Positions 7,281 to 18,000 of a stretch of DNA of 64,000 nucleotides are shown here, piece after piece; position 1 is the first letter of the stretch; every line of letters starts with the position of its first letter. The stretch comes from CAYZMS01 sp964479625 (GTDB taxonomy: Bacteria; Bacteroidota; Bacteroidia; Chitinophagales; Saprospiraceae): NCBI GenBank assembly GCA_964479625.1, contig CAYZMS010000009.1:62001-126000 (forward strand), in the 5' to 3' direction. Under the pieces are notes generated by a model, which was given only the letters and a program-made list of their open reading frames with translations, had not been told where the DNA came from and did not search any database. The position numbers and the translations under genes were made by a program.

Positions 7281-9833
7281 ATGGTAGAAAATTTAAGAGA
7301 AACGGAAATCCGTTTGAAGCGCATTTTTGTGGAGTCGCGCTTACTAAAAGAGTTACTTCCTCTGCAGACTATTGCGAATAATCTTTGGTGGTCCTGGGAT
7401 CAGCATGCAATTGCACTTTTCCAAGCAATATTACCCGACCATTGGGAAGCTTTGAATTATAATCCCATTGCAATACTGGAACGGTTGTCACCGGAAAGAG
7501 CTGATGAATTGGTACAGGATAAAGCCTTCATGGATCGGCTGCATACTGTAGACCAGGCATTTCAAAACTATATTTCCAAGCAACCAGATCCCGATGCCCC
7601 ACGTATTGCCTATTTCAGCATGGAGTATGGGCTACATATTTCCGTTCGCTTGTATTCGGGCGGATTGGGTATTCTTGCAGGCGATTACCTCAAAGAGGCC
7701 AGTGATCAGAATATTGACCTTACCGCTGTGGGGCTTTTATATCGGTATGGGTATTTCCAACAGGCCATCTCTCTGCACGGTGACCAGATCAATAATTACC
7801 CACCTCAGGAGTATACCAAACTGCCCATGGAGCCTGTTCGGGACGACAAGGGGGAATGGATGAAAATTGAGATTTACCTGCATGGTCGAGTGGTGTTGGC
7901 AAAAGTCTGGGCTCTACATGTTGGGCGTATCCAATTGTATCTGTTGGATACGGATATCAATGAGAATAGTTGGGAAGACCGTACGCTTACCCATCATCTA
8001 TATGGCGGCGACCGCGAACACCGCCTTAAACAGGAAATATTACTGGGGATCGGGGGAGTCCGTTTGTTGGAGGCATTACAACTCAAGGCCGATATTTACC
8101 ATTGTAATGAGGGCCACGCAGCCTTTATGGGACTTGAGCGCATGCGTAATCTGATTCATAACAATGGACTGAGTCCTCAACAAGCCCTGGAAACGGTACG
8201 GGCCTCATCGCTCTTTACCACCCATACTCCCGTTCCTGCCGGTCATGATTATTTCAACGAGGAATTGCTGCGTTCCTACCTGGATCATTACGTTGGTGAA
8301 TTGAAAATGGGCTGGGAGGAATTTTTGTCTTTAGGGAAAAAGGATTTGCATGATAAGGAAGAATTGTTTTCCATGAGCCATCTGGCGATCCGGCTTTCTC
8401 AGGGCGTAAACGGGGTCAGTAAGCTGCATGGTACGGTTTCCCAGCAAATGTTCAAACCGCTTTACCCGGGTTATCACTCGGAGGAATTACATATTGGATA
8501 TGTTACCAATGGGGTACACTATCCTACCTGGATCTCTTCTGAATTGCACGACTTGTACCTCGAAGTAATGGGGAAGGACTTTTTAAATGACCAGTCGAAT
8601 AAATCGAAATGGGAAAAGGTCCAGGAAGTACCTGCCAATCGGATCATGGAGATCCGTCGCAAGCTAAAGGGCCACCTGCTGGATTATGTAGCGCATCAAC
8701 TGCGCAAAGACCTTACCCGTCGCGGGGATAAACCGAGTATGATCTTCGAAATCCTAAATGGTATTCGAAAGGATGCTTTGATACTTGGTTTTGCCCGCCG
8801 GTTCGCGACCTATAAACGGGCCCACCTGCTGTTTTCCAACCTGGAACGCCTTTCAGAACTGGTCAATAGTGAGGAGCATCCGGTAATGTTCATCTTTGCC
8901 GGGAAAGCACACCCTGCAGACCAGCCCGGGCAGCAATTGATCAAGGACATCATTCAGGTGTCCAAGCGTCCGGAATTCGCGGGTAAAGTCATTTTCCTGG
9001 AAGGTTACAATATGGAAATGGCCAAGTTACTGGTTCAGGGCGTTGATATCTGGTTAAACACCCCAACGCGTCCATTGGAGGCTTCCGGTACTTCAGGGAT
9101 GAAAGCGGCCATGAATGGCGTCATGAACTTCAGCGTTCTGGACGGATGGTGGGCAGAAGGATATCGCCCCGATTCCGGCTGGGCTCTTCCCCTGGAGCGA
9201 ACCTATGATGATCAATCCCTCCAGGACGAACTGGATGCCGAGACTTTGTATAACATACTGGAAAACGAGATCGTACCCTCCTTTTTCAATCCTGACGAAG
9301 AAGCATGGGCTCAGAAAGTTAAAAATATCATCTGTAAGGTAGGGCCTGACTTTACCATGAAGCGGATGATGGATGACTATTTTGAACGTTTCTATTTACC
9401 ACAAACGGAACGGAGCCGGGAAATGGCCAAGGAGGACTTCAAGGAGATAAAAGCCTACTCACATTGGAAAATGGAGGTCCGAAAAAAATGGGAAGGCGTC
9501 CACTTGCTGGATCGCGACGTGTTTGATACCGATAATTTTTCCCTGACAATGGGAGAGTCTTTTAACGCCCGGATCACCCTATATTGCAATGGTATTGATC
9601 CGGAACATATTGGCATGGATGCCGTTTTCTTCAAGCGTATGAACGATCATAAATTGGAACTAAAATCGGTGGTACCCATGCCCCTTATTCATCAGGACGG
9701 ACAGCAAGCGGTATTTTCCAGGGATCTGGATCCGCCTATGTCCGGGGTATTCGAATACGGGTTCCGTATTTATCCAAAACATCCTTATTCCCCGCATAAG
9801 CAGGACCTTCCTCTGGTTAAGTGGGTGGATTAG
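7281..9833 (+). CDS. glgP: Alpha-glucan (glycogen/maltodextrin) phosphorylase
   Basis: 850 residues from ATG 7281 (an in-frame TTG at 7248 would add 11 unlikely residues). It splits terminal alpha-1,4-glucosyl units with phosphate to give glucose-1-phosphate, using pyridoxal phosphate. The N-terminal ~90 residues (LLPLQTIANNLWWSWD) are the DUF3417-type extension found in the short alpha-glucan phosphorylase family. Diagnostic stretches are YFSMEYGLHIS, CNEGHAAFMG, FTTHTPVPAGHD, FARRFATYKRA and FAGKAHPADQPG. The PLP lysine is K608 in EASGTSGMKAAMNG. Length fits the ~850-residue bacterial subgroup, not the ~800-residue animal/E. coli MalP type. It is cytosolic. It stands alone, without glgA, glgB or glgC nearby, and follows a structured leader. 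Confidence 0.95.
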   Translation: MVENLRETEIRLKRIFVESRLLKELLPLQTIANNLWWSWDQHAIALFQAILPDHWEALNYNPIAILERLSPERADELVQDKAFMDRLHTVDQAFQNYISKQPDPDAPRIAYFSMEYGLHISVRLYSGGLGILAGDYLKEASDQNIDLTAVGLLYRYGYFQQAISLHGDQINNYPPQEYTKLPMEPVRDDKGEWMKIEIYLHGRVVLAKVWALHVGRIQLYLLDTDINENSWEDRTLTHHLYGGDREHRLKQEILLGIGGVRLLEALQLKADIYHCNEGHAAFMGLERMRNLIHNNGLSPQQALETVRASSLFTTHTPVPAGHDYFNEELLRSYLDHYVGELKMGWEEFLSLGKKDLHDKEELFSMSHLAIRLSQGVNGVSKLHGTVSQQMFKPLYPGYHSEELHIGYVTNGVHYPTWISSELHDLYLEVMGKDFLNDQSNKSKWEKVQEVPANRIMEIRRKLKGHLLDYVAHQLRKDLTRRGDKPSMIFEILNGIRKDALILGFARRFATYKRAHLLFSNLERLSELVNSEEHPVMFIFAGKAHPADQPGQQLIKDIIQVSKRPEFAGKVIFLEGYNMEMAKLLVQGVDIWLNTPTRPLEASGTSGMKAAMNGVMNFSVLDGWWAEGYRPDSGWALPLERTYDDQSLQDELDAETLYNILENEIVPSFFNPDEEAWAQKVKNIICKVGPDFTMKRMMDDYFERFYLPQTERSREMAKEDFKEIKAYSHWKMEVRKKWEGVHLLDRDVFDTDNFSLTMGESFNARITLYCNGIDPEHIGMDAVFFKRMNDHKLELKSVVPMPLIHQDGQQAVFSRDLDPPMSGVFEYGFRIYPKHPYSPHKQDLPLVKWVD

Positions 9834-10867
9834 CCATGAGCTTTTTCCCTTCAACTACAGAGGGTGGCGAGTGGATTTTTTCCACGGGGTTAGGAATTGA
9901 AAACAACTTTCATGATCAGCACACAAAAAAGATCCGTGCGGAACAATGCCGCCGGACCTCCGATCAAATAGTATATATAGGGTTTTAGGTTATCGGGGAA
10001 AAAGGGCCGCCTTTTCGAACTATTCTTTCACAGTCGAGGCGGCCTGGAATTATAGCAACTATCTACTTATCTCCAAATTCAGGTGGCAAGGGTGAGTCCA
10101 CGCCCATAAGAGGCACAGACCCACTTGGTTGCCCGGTAAATAACTGTTGTTTAGTCTTTTAAGGGGACCTTCCGTTGGCTTTTTCAAACGAAGGGCTTTT
10201 TTGCTGACCCCACAAAATGGAGTTTATCTCTTTTGGATCTGGTAAAAGAGGGTCGGGCCGAAGCCCAACCCAACTGGAATTTAATTTACCAGGCGTTACC
10301 GGATTATTCAACGACCGCCTGATCAGAGTGGATAAAAAATATCCTGACCAATCGTTGTCCGGGCGGGTCATTTTATCTGGACCCTCAGACTGGGGAAGAT
10401 GCGCGCAAATGCGCATTTACTGGGGTTTGTTCTTGGGATTACCATTGCTTGTGTTCGGTCTAAATCGTTATTTCCTTCTTACAGGTACAAAAGTATGGGC
10501 ATAGCCATAGGAATGAAAACCACCGATTGGGCCAAATTCGGTATTCTGAGCGGGTTGCTGAAGCGTTTTTGGGAAGGTTAGAACCCAGATGAAAAAATGA
10601 TTATGTCTTCATAATAAATTGATTGTCAAATTTTTGCAAAAAGCTTTTCTTAAGGATGAGGTAAACCAGAGGGGCTTTTCCTGCCGGAATTCTGAAGACC
10701 AAAAAAAAATTCTATTTTTAACCGGGACCCCTTTCTTACCTGGAATTCACCCAATTTAACCCCTGTACCGATTGAATATACCAGGAACCTTATCCGTCAA
10801 CTGAAGGGCTAAAGCCAGGTCCGGGTTGATGGAGGCTTTGGATTTTTGAACCATCAGGAGTTTTACC
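9834..10867. other. Gene-poor intergenic region of about 1 kb
   Basis: I see no convincing gene here. The longest open frames (about 85-95 codons on both strands near 10160-10500) overlap one another, have low-complexity or shadow-like translations and no family resemblance. Two small inverted repeats are present: a perfect 7-bp pair at 10005-10011/10038-10044 with a 26-nt loop, and a 6-bp pair with a 6-nt loop at 10399-10404/10411-10416. Neither is followed by a T tract. The region could hold a remnant gene or an RNA, but nothing proves it. Confidence 0.5.
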
Positions 10868-12388
10868 ATGCGAGAGGCACTCTACGAACTAATCTGCTCT
10901 ATGTCTCCTTCGGAGAAACGGTACTTTTCTATTGATGCCCAGCGTCAGGGAGATAAGAACAAATACGTTGACCTTTTTAAGGCCGTGAACGAAATGGCAA
11001 AAAAGGGAGCTTACGACGAAAACAAACTACGGAAGCGGTTCAAAGGGCTTTCGGATGATAAAGCCTATCTCTACGAAGCCATCTTGAGGAGTATGCGGGA
11101 GTACAGGTCTTCGCGCTCCCTTACTTCACAGGTCAGAGAAAGGTTAAATGACGCCCGGTATCTTTACGATCTCGGCCTTTTCCAACAATGTGAAGCACGT
11201 CTTCAGGAAGCCCGGAATCTGGCCAACCAGATCGCAGATACTGGAGCTTTACTGGAGGTCAACAGAGCGCTGCGACGCGTACACAAATCCTTTCCTGGAA
11301 AGAATCATGAACAGGAACTTGCTGACCTGGCTGTGGAGCAGGAGCAATTATTATTCGAATTAAATGAAGAAGGAACCTACCTGGACATATTCGATGAGCT
11401 GCTCAGCCTGACCTATCGGTATTACCATATTCGTGATGAATTCGATCGTACCAGCCTGAATGATAAACTTCAGGAAAAGTTAAGCGATGAACAGGAGCCT
11501 GCTTCTTATCGGGCACGATTGCGGTTTTATCAGAGCCGGGCCCTTCTACATCACCTATCCGGAGAGCGACATTACCTGAAAGAGGATTACGCCAAGGTGA
11601 TCAGTATCTGGGAAGAAAATCCTGCCTACCAAAAAGAAGAGTTTTATGGCTTTGTTATGGATTTTGGCAATCTACTTGGAGCCCATCTTCAAAGCAAAGA
11701 GTTTCACCGTCTACCTCCACTTATTGAACGGCTCGAAAAAGAGCAGCCCAGCTCTCAACATGATAAGACTATCCTGTTTCGTAAGCTGGCGGTCTTTCAG
11801 TTGATCACCTACATAAATAACAAACTTCCCGAGAAGCTCGAGCAAAAGATCCAGGCAATTAAAAAAGGCTTGAAATCCCTCCCTCTACCCATCGGGAGCC
11901 AGCTTGCTATCCGGTTTAACCTCTCCATTCTCTATTTTATTACCGATCAATATGAGGCAGCTGAGGCATTGTGTGATGCTCTTATTAAAATGGCTAAAGA
12001 AAAGCGAAGAGATATCCGGGTGCCGGCAATGATCATTAAGTTATTGGCTTGTTTTGAATCCGGGAACCTACAGATGGATAACTTCTATCGCTCCGGTCTG
12101 CGGCTCCTGGATACCGAGGGTGGGAAGGACCAGTACCCCCTTGAATTTAAAGCCCTGCAACTATTCAGGGAACTAGATCAGGCCTTGCCCGGGACCGAGA
12201 AGGTTATTTACGAACATTACGACAATGAATTTGAACGTATGATCCGTGAAGAAGGCATCCAAAACGCTTACGAATTAGATTTCTTCCTGCGAATCTGGCT
12301 CCAAAGCAAGTTGACAGATCAAAAGGTGATTGACCTTTTACATGGTCGGAGCCCCAAGGGCCAGCTCAAGATGAAGAAGGAGCTTTAA
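10868..12388 (+). CDS. Conserved-looking helical repeat protein of unknown function
   Basis: 506 residues from ATG 10868; an AGGAG lies at a usable distance upstream, unusual among genes here. No signal peptide or membrane helix. The N-terminus (ELICSMSPSEKRYFS) is followed by almost entirely helical sequence rich in Leu, Glu, Gln and Arg, with TPR-like helix pairs (for example AEALCDALIKMAKEK). No catalytic motif is visible. I do not recognise a named family; the pattern suggests a cytosolic alpha-solenoid scaffold. It stands alone between the intergenic region and a convergent small gene. Confidence 0.7.
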   Translation: MREALYELICSMSPSEKRYFSIDAQRQGDKNKYVDLFKAVNEMAKKGAYDENKLRKRFKGLSDDKAYLYEAILRSMREYRSSRSLTSQVRERLNDARYLYDLGLFQQCEARLQEARNLANQIADTGALLEVNRALRRVHKSFPGKNHEQELADLAVEQEQLLFELNEEGTYLDIFDELLSLTYRYYHIRDEFDRTSLNDKLQEKLSDEQEPASYRARLRFYQSRALLHHLSGERHYLKEDYAKVISIWEENPAYQKEEFYGFVMDFGNLLGAHLQSKEFHRLPPLIERLEKEQPSSQHDKTILFRKLAVFQLITYINNKLPEKLEQKIQAIKKGLKSLPLPIGSQLAIRFNLSILYFITDQYEAAEALCDALIKMAKEKRRDIRVPAMIIKLLACFESGNLQMDNFYRSGLRLLDTEGGKDQYPLEFKALQLFRELDQALPGTEKVIYEHYDNEFERMIREEGIQNAYELDFFLRIWLQSKLTDQKVIDLLHGRSPKGQLKMKKEL

Positions 12389-12433
12389 GCCCTGGGGAAA
12401 CTAAGCCTGGCTGGGTAAGCCGTTTGCCCTTGC

Positions 12434-12892
12434 TTAAAGTGGAATTACCTTCAATTGAAGGCTGTCTCCCGACTTCCTTATGTGCAGGATAGATTGCCCC
12501 AGTAAAATGGATCTCACCCGTGGCCTGGGTTCTTCTACACTCCTTTCAGTCCCTCTTGCGCCTTCGATATCGTCTGTCCCTACATTTCTGGTAGCAGCAT
12601 TGTCGAGTGCTTCTCTTTCATCGATAAGTGCCCCTTCAATATCATCAGTACCTACAAGGGTTAACCTTTGCGTTTCTGGGTTATACAGAAAATTTCCGCT
12701 TCCTTGCTGAATACTAATGCCGGTCCCGAGGGATCTATCGGCGCTGTTATCCATTGCCGACGTGGCAACGATCTGCCCGCCAAGAGAACCGATCAAAACG
12801 CCGTTCTCTGTTTCCAGGGAAAAGGATTGCATTCGATCCCCATCGATCAAATAGAGGGTGGAAAGGTCGGTAGATAGGGTAATGGTGTTCAT
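12434..12892 (-). CDS. Small protein with an internal VGTDDIEGA repeat, unknown function
   Basis: 152 residues from an ATG (12892-12890). No signal peptide or membrane helix. The N-terminal ~80 residues alternate in a beta-like way. A nine-residue motif VGTDDIEGA occurs twice, about 24 residues apart. The two copies use different synonymous codons at five of the nine positions, so the protein sequence seems to be what is conserved; this is my main reason to believe the frame is coding. Family unknown. It is convergent with the helical-repeat gene and upstream of the arginine decarboxylase gene's 3' end on the same strand. Confidence 0.55.
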   Translation of the reverse strand: MNTITLSTDLSTLYLIDGDRMQSFSLETENGVLIGSLGGQIVATSAMDNSADRSLGTGISIQQGSGNFLYNPETQRLTLVGTDDIEGALIDEREALDNAATRNVGTDDIEGARGTERSVEEPRPRVRSILLGQSILHIRKSGDSLQLKVIPL

Positions 12893-13018
12893 AAATCCAG
12901 GGTTTGGTTCGATAAATTGATAACTCGTAACGAAAAAAGGGCTAAAATAGTATTTTAGACCTTTCTTAAATCAAGCGGTAGACCAATTTAGATATGCCTT
13001 TTGATCAACTCCCCTAAC

Positions 13019-14422
13019 TCAAAGATATCCCAGTATCCGCATCATTTCTTCAGGAGTCTGCTCTGCCTGATATAGTTTATCGATCAGGTTACCTTTTTGG
13101 TCTTTGTAAACCAAAACCAGTTTTGGAGAAGGGATCAGGCAGTGTTTGATACCGCCATAACCGCTGAGGGAATCCTGGTAGGCACCCGTATGGAAAAAGC
13201 CGAGATAGAGGGGTTCCGGATCATTTTTTGGGATGACAGGCAAATAAACCTGAGCTTCATGAACTTCAGAATTGTAGTAATCTGAATTATCACAACTCAA
13301 GCCCCCGATGTTCACTCTTCGGTACTCATTGTGCCATTTATTAATAGGTAGAAGAATGAACCGTTCGCCTATTCCCCAGGCATCGGGTAAGGTAGTCATG
13401 AGGGAATTGTCGATCATATACCAAAGCTCGGCATCGTTCTGCTGTTTCTGAGCAAGCACGGAAAAAATGACTGCTCCGCTTTCTCCTACGGTGTACTTTC
13501 CGAATTCTGTGAAAATATCAGGCTCGGGGACACCTTCTTCTTCGCAGGCTTCGAGAATATTCCCTACGATCTGTTTGATCATATATTTGTAATCGAACTC
13601 AAACCCTAGAGAGTTTCGAATGGGCATCCCGCCTCCAATGTTGATAGCTGTCAAATCGGGTGCCTCCTTTTTGATCTCACAATAAAGCTTGATGGCTTTA
13701 CCCAATTCTCCCCAATAGTAGAGGGTATCCTTGACGCCGGTATCGACAAAGAAGTGGAGCATCTTTAATTTGAACTTAGGGTGATCTTTAATCCGCTCCC
13801 GGAAGTAGCTAAGGAACTCAGAACGACGAATACCCAGGCGAGAGGTATAGAACTGGAAATTTGGTTCTTCCTCTGTGGCCATTCGCATGCCAATATAGCT
13901 GGGTTTTTCCAGATCTTGCTCGTAGTAATCTAATTCGTGTACGTTATCGAGAACGGGGATAACATTTTGGAACCCGTCGTGAATTAAGTCGACGATCTTT
14001 TGTTTGTACCGATCAGGTTTTAAGCCGTTACATACAATGATGATGTCCTTTTGGATCTTACCCTGATCATAAAGGGCCCGAATAATATCGATATCGTAGG
14101 CAGAGGAAGTTTCCAGTTTGACCTTATGCCGCAGTGCTTCTTCAATTATATAACTGAAATGGCTGCTCTTGGTACAGTAGCAATAATGATACTGCCCATT
14201 GTAGCCCATGCTGCGCATAGCCCGGGTGAACAGGTTTCGGGCTTTCTTTATTTGAGAACCTATCTTAGGCAGGTAGGTAAGCTTAAGGGGCGTCCCGTAT
14301 TTTTCGATCAGGTACTTGATGGGGACACCATTAAATACGAGTTGGTCATTTTCATCTATGTCAAACCCTTCCTGCGGAAAATAAAAAGTTTGATCAATCA
14401 GGTCGAAATAAGTATTCTTCAA
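13019..14422 (-). CDS. speA: Arginine decarboxylase, Bacteroidota type (fold III PLP enzyme)
   Basis: Converts arginine to agmatine, the first step of one route to polyamines. About 467 residues. The PLP-binding lysine is in YCYCTKSSHF, corresponding to the YxxK box of alanine-racemase-fold decarboxylases. Other diagnostic stretches are NIGGGMPIRNSL (phosphate-binding glycine loop), TEFGKYTVGESG, and LSCDNSDYYN near the C-terminus. The start has no ATG. I prefer TTG at 14422 (MKNTYFDL, the beginning I recall for relatives) over TTG 14443, because a TACTTTTG promoter-like box sits at 14441-14448. The enzyme is much shorter than E. coli SpeA (about 660 residues); substrate is assigned by family only. 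It is divergent from the MazG-like gene. Confidence 0.8.
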   Translation of the reverse strand: MKNTYFDLIDQTFYFPQEGFDIDENDQLVFNGVPIKYLIEKYGTPLKLTYLPKIGSQIKKARNLFTRAMRSMGYNGQYHYCYCTKSSHFSYIIEEALRHKVKLETSSAYDIDIIRALYDQGKIQKDIIIVCNGLKPDRYKQKIVDLIHDGFQNVIPVLDNVHELDYYEQDLEKPSYIGMRMATEEEPNFQFYTSRLGIRRSEFLSYFRERIKDHPKFKLKMLHFFVDTGVKDTLYYWGELGKAIKLYCEIKKEAPDLTAINIGGGMPIRNSLGFEFDYKYMIKQIVGNILEACEEEGVPEPDIFTEFGKYTVGESGAVIFSVLAQKQQNDAELWYMIDNSLMTTLPDAWGIGERFILLPINKWHNEYRRVNIGGLSCDNSDYYNSEVHEAQVYLPVIPKNDPEPLYLGFFHTGAYQDSLSGYGGIKHCLIPSPKLVLVYKDQKGNLIDKLYQAEQTPEEMMRILGYL

Positions 14423-14440
14423 TGGCTTTTGGTTTTTCTG

Positions 14441-14448
14441 CAAAAGTA
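14441..14448 (-). promoter_or_regulatory. Candidate -7 box for speA
   Basis: TACTTTTG read on the minus strand matches the Bacteroidota -7 consensus TAnnTTTG exactly. It overlaps the upstream TTG start candidate, which favours the downstream TTG at 14422. No clear -33 TTG element is seen. Confidence 0.35.
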
Positions 14449-14484
14449 GAATGAAATTTTCTATACTGAGGCAAATTTTTCACT

Positions 14485-14961
14485 ATGGATCAATTAGACG
14501 CACTCAATCAGGTAGCACAATTTCACCGAACCTTCAAACATCCTGTAGAACCGCGGCCGGTCATTCCTTCAGAAGCCCGCTGCCGGCTGCGGATCGCTCT
14601 GTTAGAGGAAGAACTGAAAGAATTAAAACAGGCTATTGCTAATAAAAATCTAGTCGAAATAGCCGATGCACTTTGCGATCTGCAGTATGTCCTTAGCGGT
14701 GCTGTACTTGAATTTGGCCTGGGAGAACAATTCTGCACCCTCTTTGATGAAGTGCAACGTTCGAATATGAGCAAAAGTTGCTCCTCCCTGGAGGAGGCGG
14801 AAGCTACTGCGGAATATTACCGGCGGGAGCGCGGTTTCGAAAGTTATATAGTGCAGGAAGGAACGAACTGGTTGGTATACCGAAAGGAAGACGATAAAAC
14901 GCTGAAATCCATCAATTACTCCCCGGCCGATCTGGAGTACATTCTTTTTAAGGGCAAATAA
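14485..14961 (+). CDS. MazG-like all-alpha nucleotide pyrophosphohydrolase
   Basis: 158 residues. The metal-binding signature of the all-alpha NTP pyrophosphatase superfamily is visible: EEELKE (about residues 37-42) followed by EIADALCD (about 57-64), the EExxE...ExxD pattern. These enzymes cleave (d)NTPs or phosphoribosyl-ATP to the monophosphate and pyrophosphate. The C-terminal ~60 residues (YYRRERGFESYIVQ) are an extension seen in phosphoribosyl-ATP pyrophosphohydrolase-like proteins. It is not near his genes, so nucleotide house-cleaning is more likely than histidine synthesis. Ends before a strong hairpin. Confidence 0.8.
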   Translation: MDQLDALNQVAQFHRTFKHPVEPRPVIPSEARCRLRIALLEEELKELKQAIANKNLVEIADALCDLQYVLSGAVLEFGLGEQFCTLFDEVQRSNMSKSCSSLEEAEATAEYYRRERGFESYIVQEGTNWLVYRKEDDKTLKSINYSPADLEYILFKGK

Positions 14962-14974
14962 ACAGGCGAGGATA

Positions 14975-15019
14975 TAATACAATTCCCCTGAAAACAGCGT
15001 TTTCAGGGGAATTGTATTA
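14975..15019. terminator. Strong bidirectional terminator hairpin
   Basis: A perfect inverted repeat pairs 14975-14995 with 14999-15019, 21 bp around a 3-nt loop. It lies between the convergent MazG-like and secDF genes and can serve both strands. Confidence 0.8.
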
Positions 15020-15054
15020 AAGAATTAGATTTATATAATTAGCCCAAAACTACT

Positions 15055-18000
15055 CTATCCGTTGGCTTTTTGTACCGCTTTCGAGAAGCCTTTCCCTTTT
15101 TCAGTTTCCTTGCGGACTTTCGCACTTAACTCACCGGTCAGGTCAGACATGATCGGGGTAGCAACGAAAATGGAAGAGTAAGTACCCACAATAATACCTA
15201 CCAGCAAGGCAAAAGCGAAACCGCGAATGCTATTCCCTCCAAAGAAGAACAAAATAGCAACCACGAAGAGGGTGGTCAAGGAAGTAACGACCGTACGGCT
15301 CACGGTACTATTGATCGCCATATTTATAACCTCCTGTTTACTTTTTCCTAAATAAGAGTTCAGGAATTCCCTGATCCGGTCAAATACAACAACCGTATCG
15401 TTGATCGAATAACCGATCACCGTCAGGATAGCTGCAATAAAGGTTTGATCGATTTCAAGATTGAATGGCAGCAGCCCATGCAGCAGAGAAAACAGTCCTA
15501 GTACGATCAGCGTATCGTGGAACAGGGCTGCTACGGCACCGACACTGTACTGCCATTTGCTAAACCGAAGGAATATGTAAAGGAAGATCAGCAAAAGCGC
15601 AAAGATGGAGGCATATACAGCACTTGTTTTGATATCGTCTGCAATGGTTGGCCCCACTTTGCTGAAGCTACTGATATGGGTGCCGGTCTCGGAAGCATTC
15701 CGGAAATCTTCCAGATTGAGATTGCCTCCGGCGATTTGATTAATCCCGCCATACAGCGCTTCCATTACGCGGTCAGCAGCTTCATTATCGGTAGCATCAA
15801 TCTCGTAGTCGGTAACGATGCTATAAGTGTTGCGAGTATCTACCGCCTTTACCACTGGGGTGCTCCCATCAAAGGCTTCCGTAAGGGTCTCCCTTAAGCT
15901 GGAGGCGTCAATATTAATATCTTCTGCAAATTCGACCGTGTAGGCATATCCTCCTTTAAAATCAACCCCGAATTCGAACCCTCTTACAAAGAAAGAAATT
16001 AATCCGGCGATAAGCAGGGCCCCTGAGATCATATAAGCAATACGGCGCTTACCGAGCCAGTCAACGTTCAGGTCGGCGAAGGCGTTTTTTGACCAGTTGG
16101 TCCAGAACGTTAGGTTGCGATCCCGATCCAGCCACCATTCGATGATCAGTCTTCCTACCAGAACAGCAGTAAACAGGGAGGCAAGCACACCAATAATCAG
16201 AACCACGGCAAAACCTTTGATAGGACCAAGGCCAAAGTAAGCCAGGACGATGGCTGTAAGGATGGTCGTAACGTTGGCATCGATAATGGCAGAATAGGAG
16301 TTCTGGAAACCGTCATCTACTGCTACCTTAAGCGATTTACCAGCTCGCAATTCTTCCCGTATCCTTTCGAAAATGATCACGTTGGCATCTACCGCCATAC
16401 CAATGGTCAGAACGATACCAGCAATACCGGGAAGGGTCAGTACCGTACCGATGGAAGCTAGGGCACCGAAAATGAAAAACAGGTTCAATAGAAGAGCTAA
16501 AATGGAAACGACACCTGCCCCGCCATAATAAAGGATCATGAAGGCAAGTACGATCAGGAAACCGATGACCAGTGCCCGCATGGAGCGATTAATGTTTTCC
16601 TGCCCCAGGGTAGGACCAACCAGGTTTTCCTGGATGATCTGAGTTTCGGCTGGTAGTTTACCTACTTCCAGGATATTTGAAAGGTCTTCTGCTTCCTGCA
16701 GGCTGAATCCACCGGTGATCGAAGAAACCCCACCGGGGATCGGTCCGTTTACCCGTGGAGCGGAAACCACTTCCTCATCTAGTGCGATCGCAATCTCCCG
16801 GTTATTATCTGCTGCAGCTTTGGTGGTCATTTCGTTCCAGACCTGAGCGCCCCGTTGGTTCATGCGCAGGGTCACCTGGATTTCCCCGGTAGTGGGGTCG
16901 GGATCTGCAGAGGCATTGGTCACATACTCACCCGTTAAAGGGGCATTTTGGGTGCCGGGTTCCAGTTTGATGGTATATAGCTCATACAAACTGGTCATCT
17001 CACCGGTCTCAATATCTTTTACCGGATCCCGGCTCCACATGAATTTTAAGTCGCGCGGGAAAAGGTTGGCTACTTCTTCGCGTTGAAGCAACTCCATGAC
17101 CCGGTCGCGCTGGTTCTTTTCAGCTATACCCACTACAGGTAAGCCATAACCGCCGGTGGTGTTCAGGGTGAAAAGATCGAATAAAGGCCCCTGGTTGATA
17201 TTGATGGGGCTGTAGGTAGTATCATATCCAAGGACCTGAGTAGTATCGATCGAACCCAGAGAATCCGTTGCATACCGGGGAGTGATATCTAGTATCTCCC
17301 TTTCCAACTCTCCCTCTCCCATTGTTTCATTCAGGGTTTGATTGGCTTCCACGAAGGCATCCAGTATGGTACCACCTGGACGATTGGGGTTGAGAGGGTC
17401 GCTAATGCGATAAACGTTCCAGAATTCCAGCTTGGCTGCAGCCTGCAGAAAAGTACGTGCACGTTCCGGGTTATCAATACCTGGAAGTTCTACAAGGATA
17501 AGGTCCCGACCGGCATCCAGAGAAACGTTTGGCTGGGTAACCCCCAGCTTATCGATCCTTTGTTTCAACAGGTCATAGGTCAACTTTACCGTTTGGTCGG
17601 CTTGCTGACGCAATACGCGAACTACCTCCCCATCACTGGAGTTAAAGTCGATCTGTTCACTAAGGGCTTCGTTCCGCGCAAAAATAGGCGCCAGTTTTTG
17701 CCCACCCCCCAACTCGCGGAATGCATTGGCAAAAAGAGTAACGTAATCAGATTGCGCATTACGCAGATCCTCCGAAGCTTTATCCAAAGCTGCACGGAAG
17801 GCAGGATCATTGGTATTACTGGCCAGACTGGTGATCAGGTCGCGCAGATCCACCTGCAACACCACACTCATCCCCCCCTTAAGATCGAGACCATAAGCTA
17901 ATTGCTGACCTTTTAATTCCTGGTAGGTAAATGATTTGATTAATGGGATCTCAAAAACCTCTTCAGTGGACATGGAATCCAAATAAGCCGTGCGGGCTTC

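Noticed and set aside
10159..10504. Overlapping open frames of 85-95 codons on both strands
   Set aside because: Low-complexity translations without family resemblance; both strands cannot be coding here and nothing supports either.
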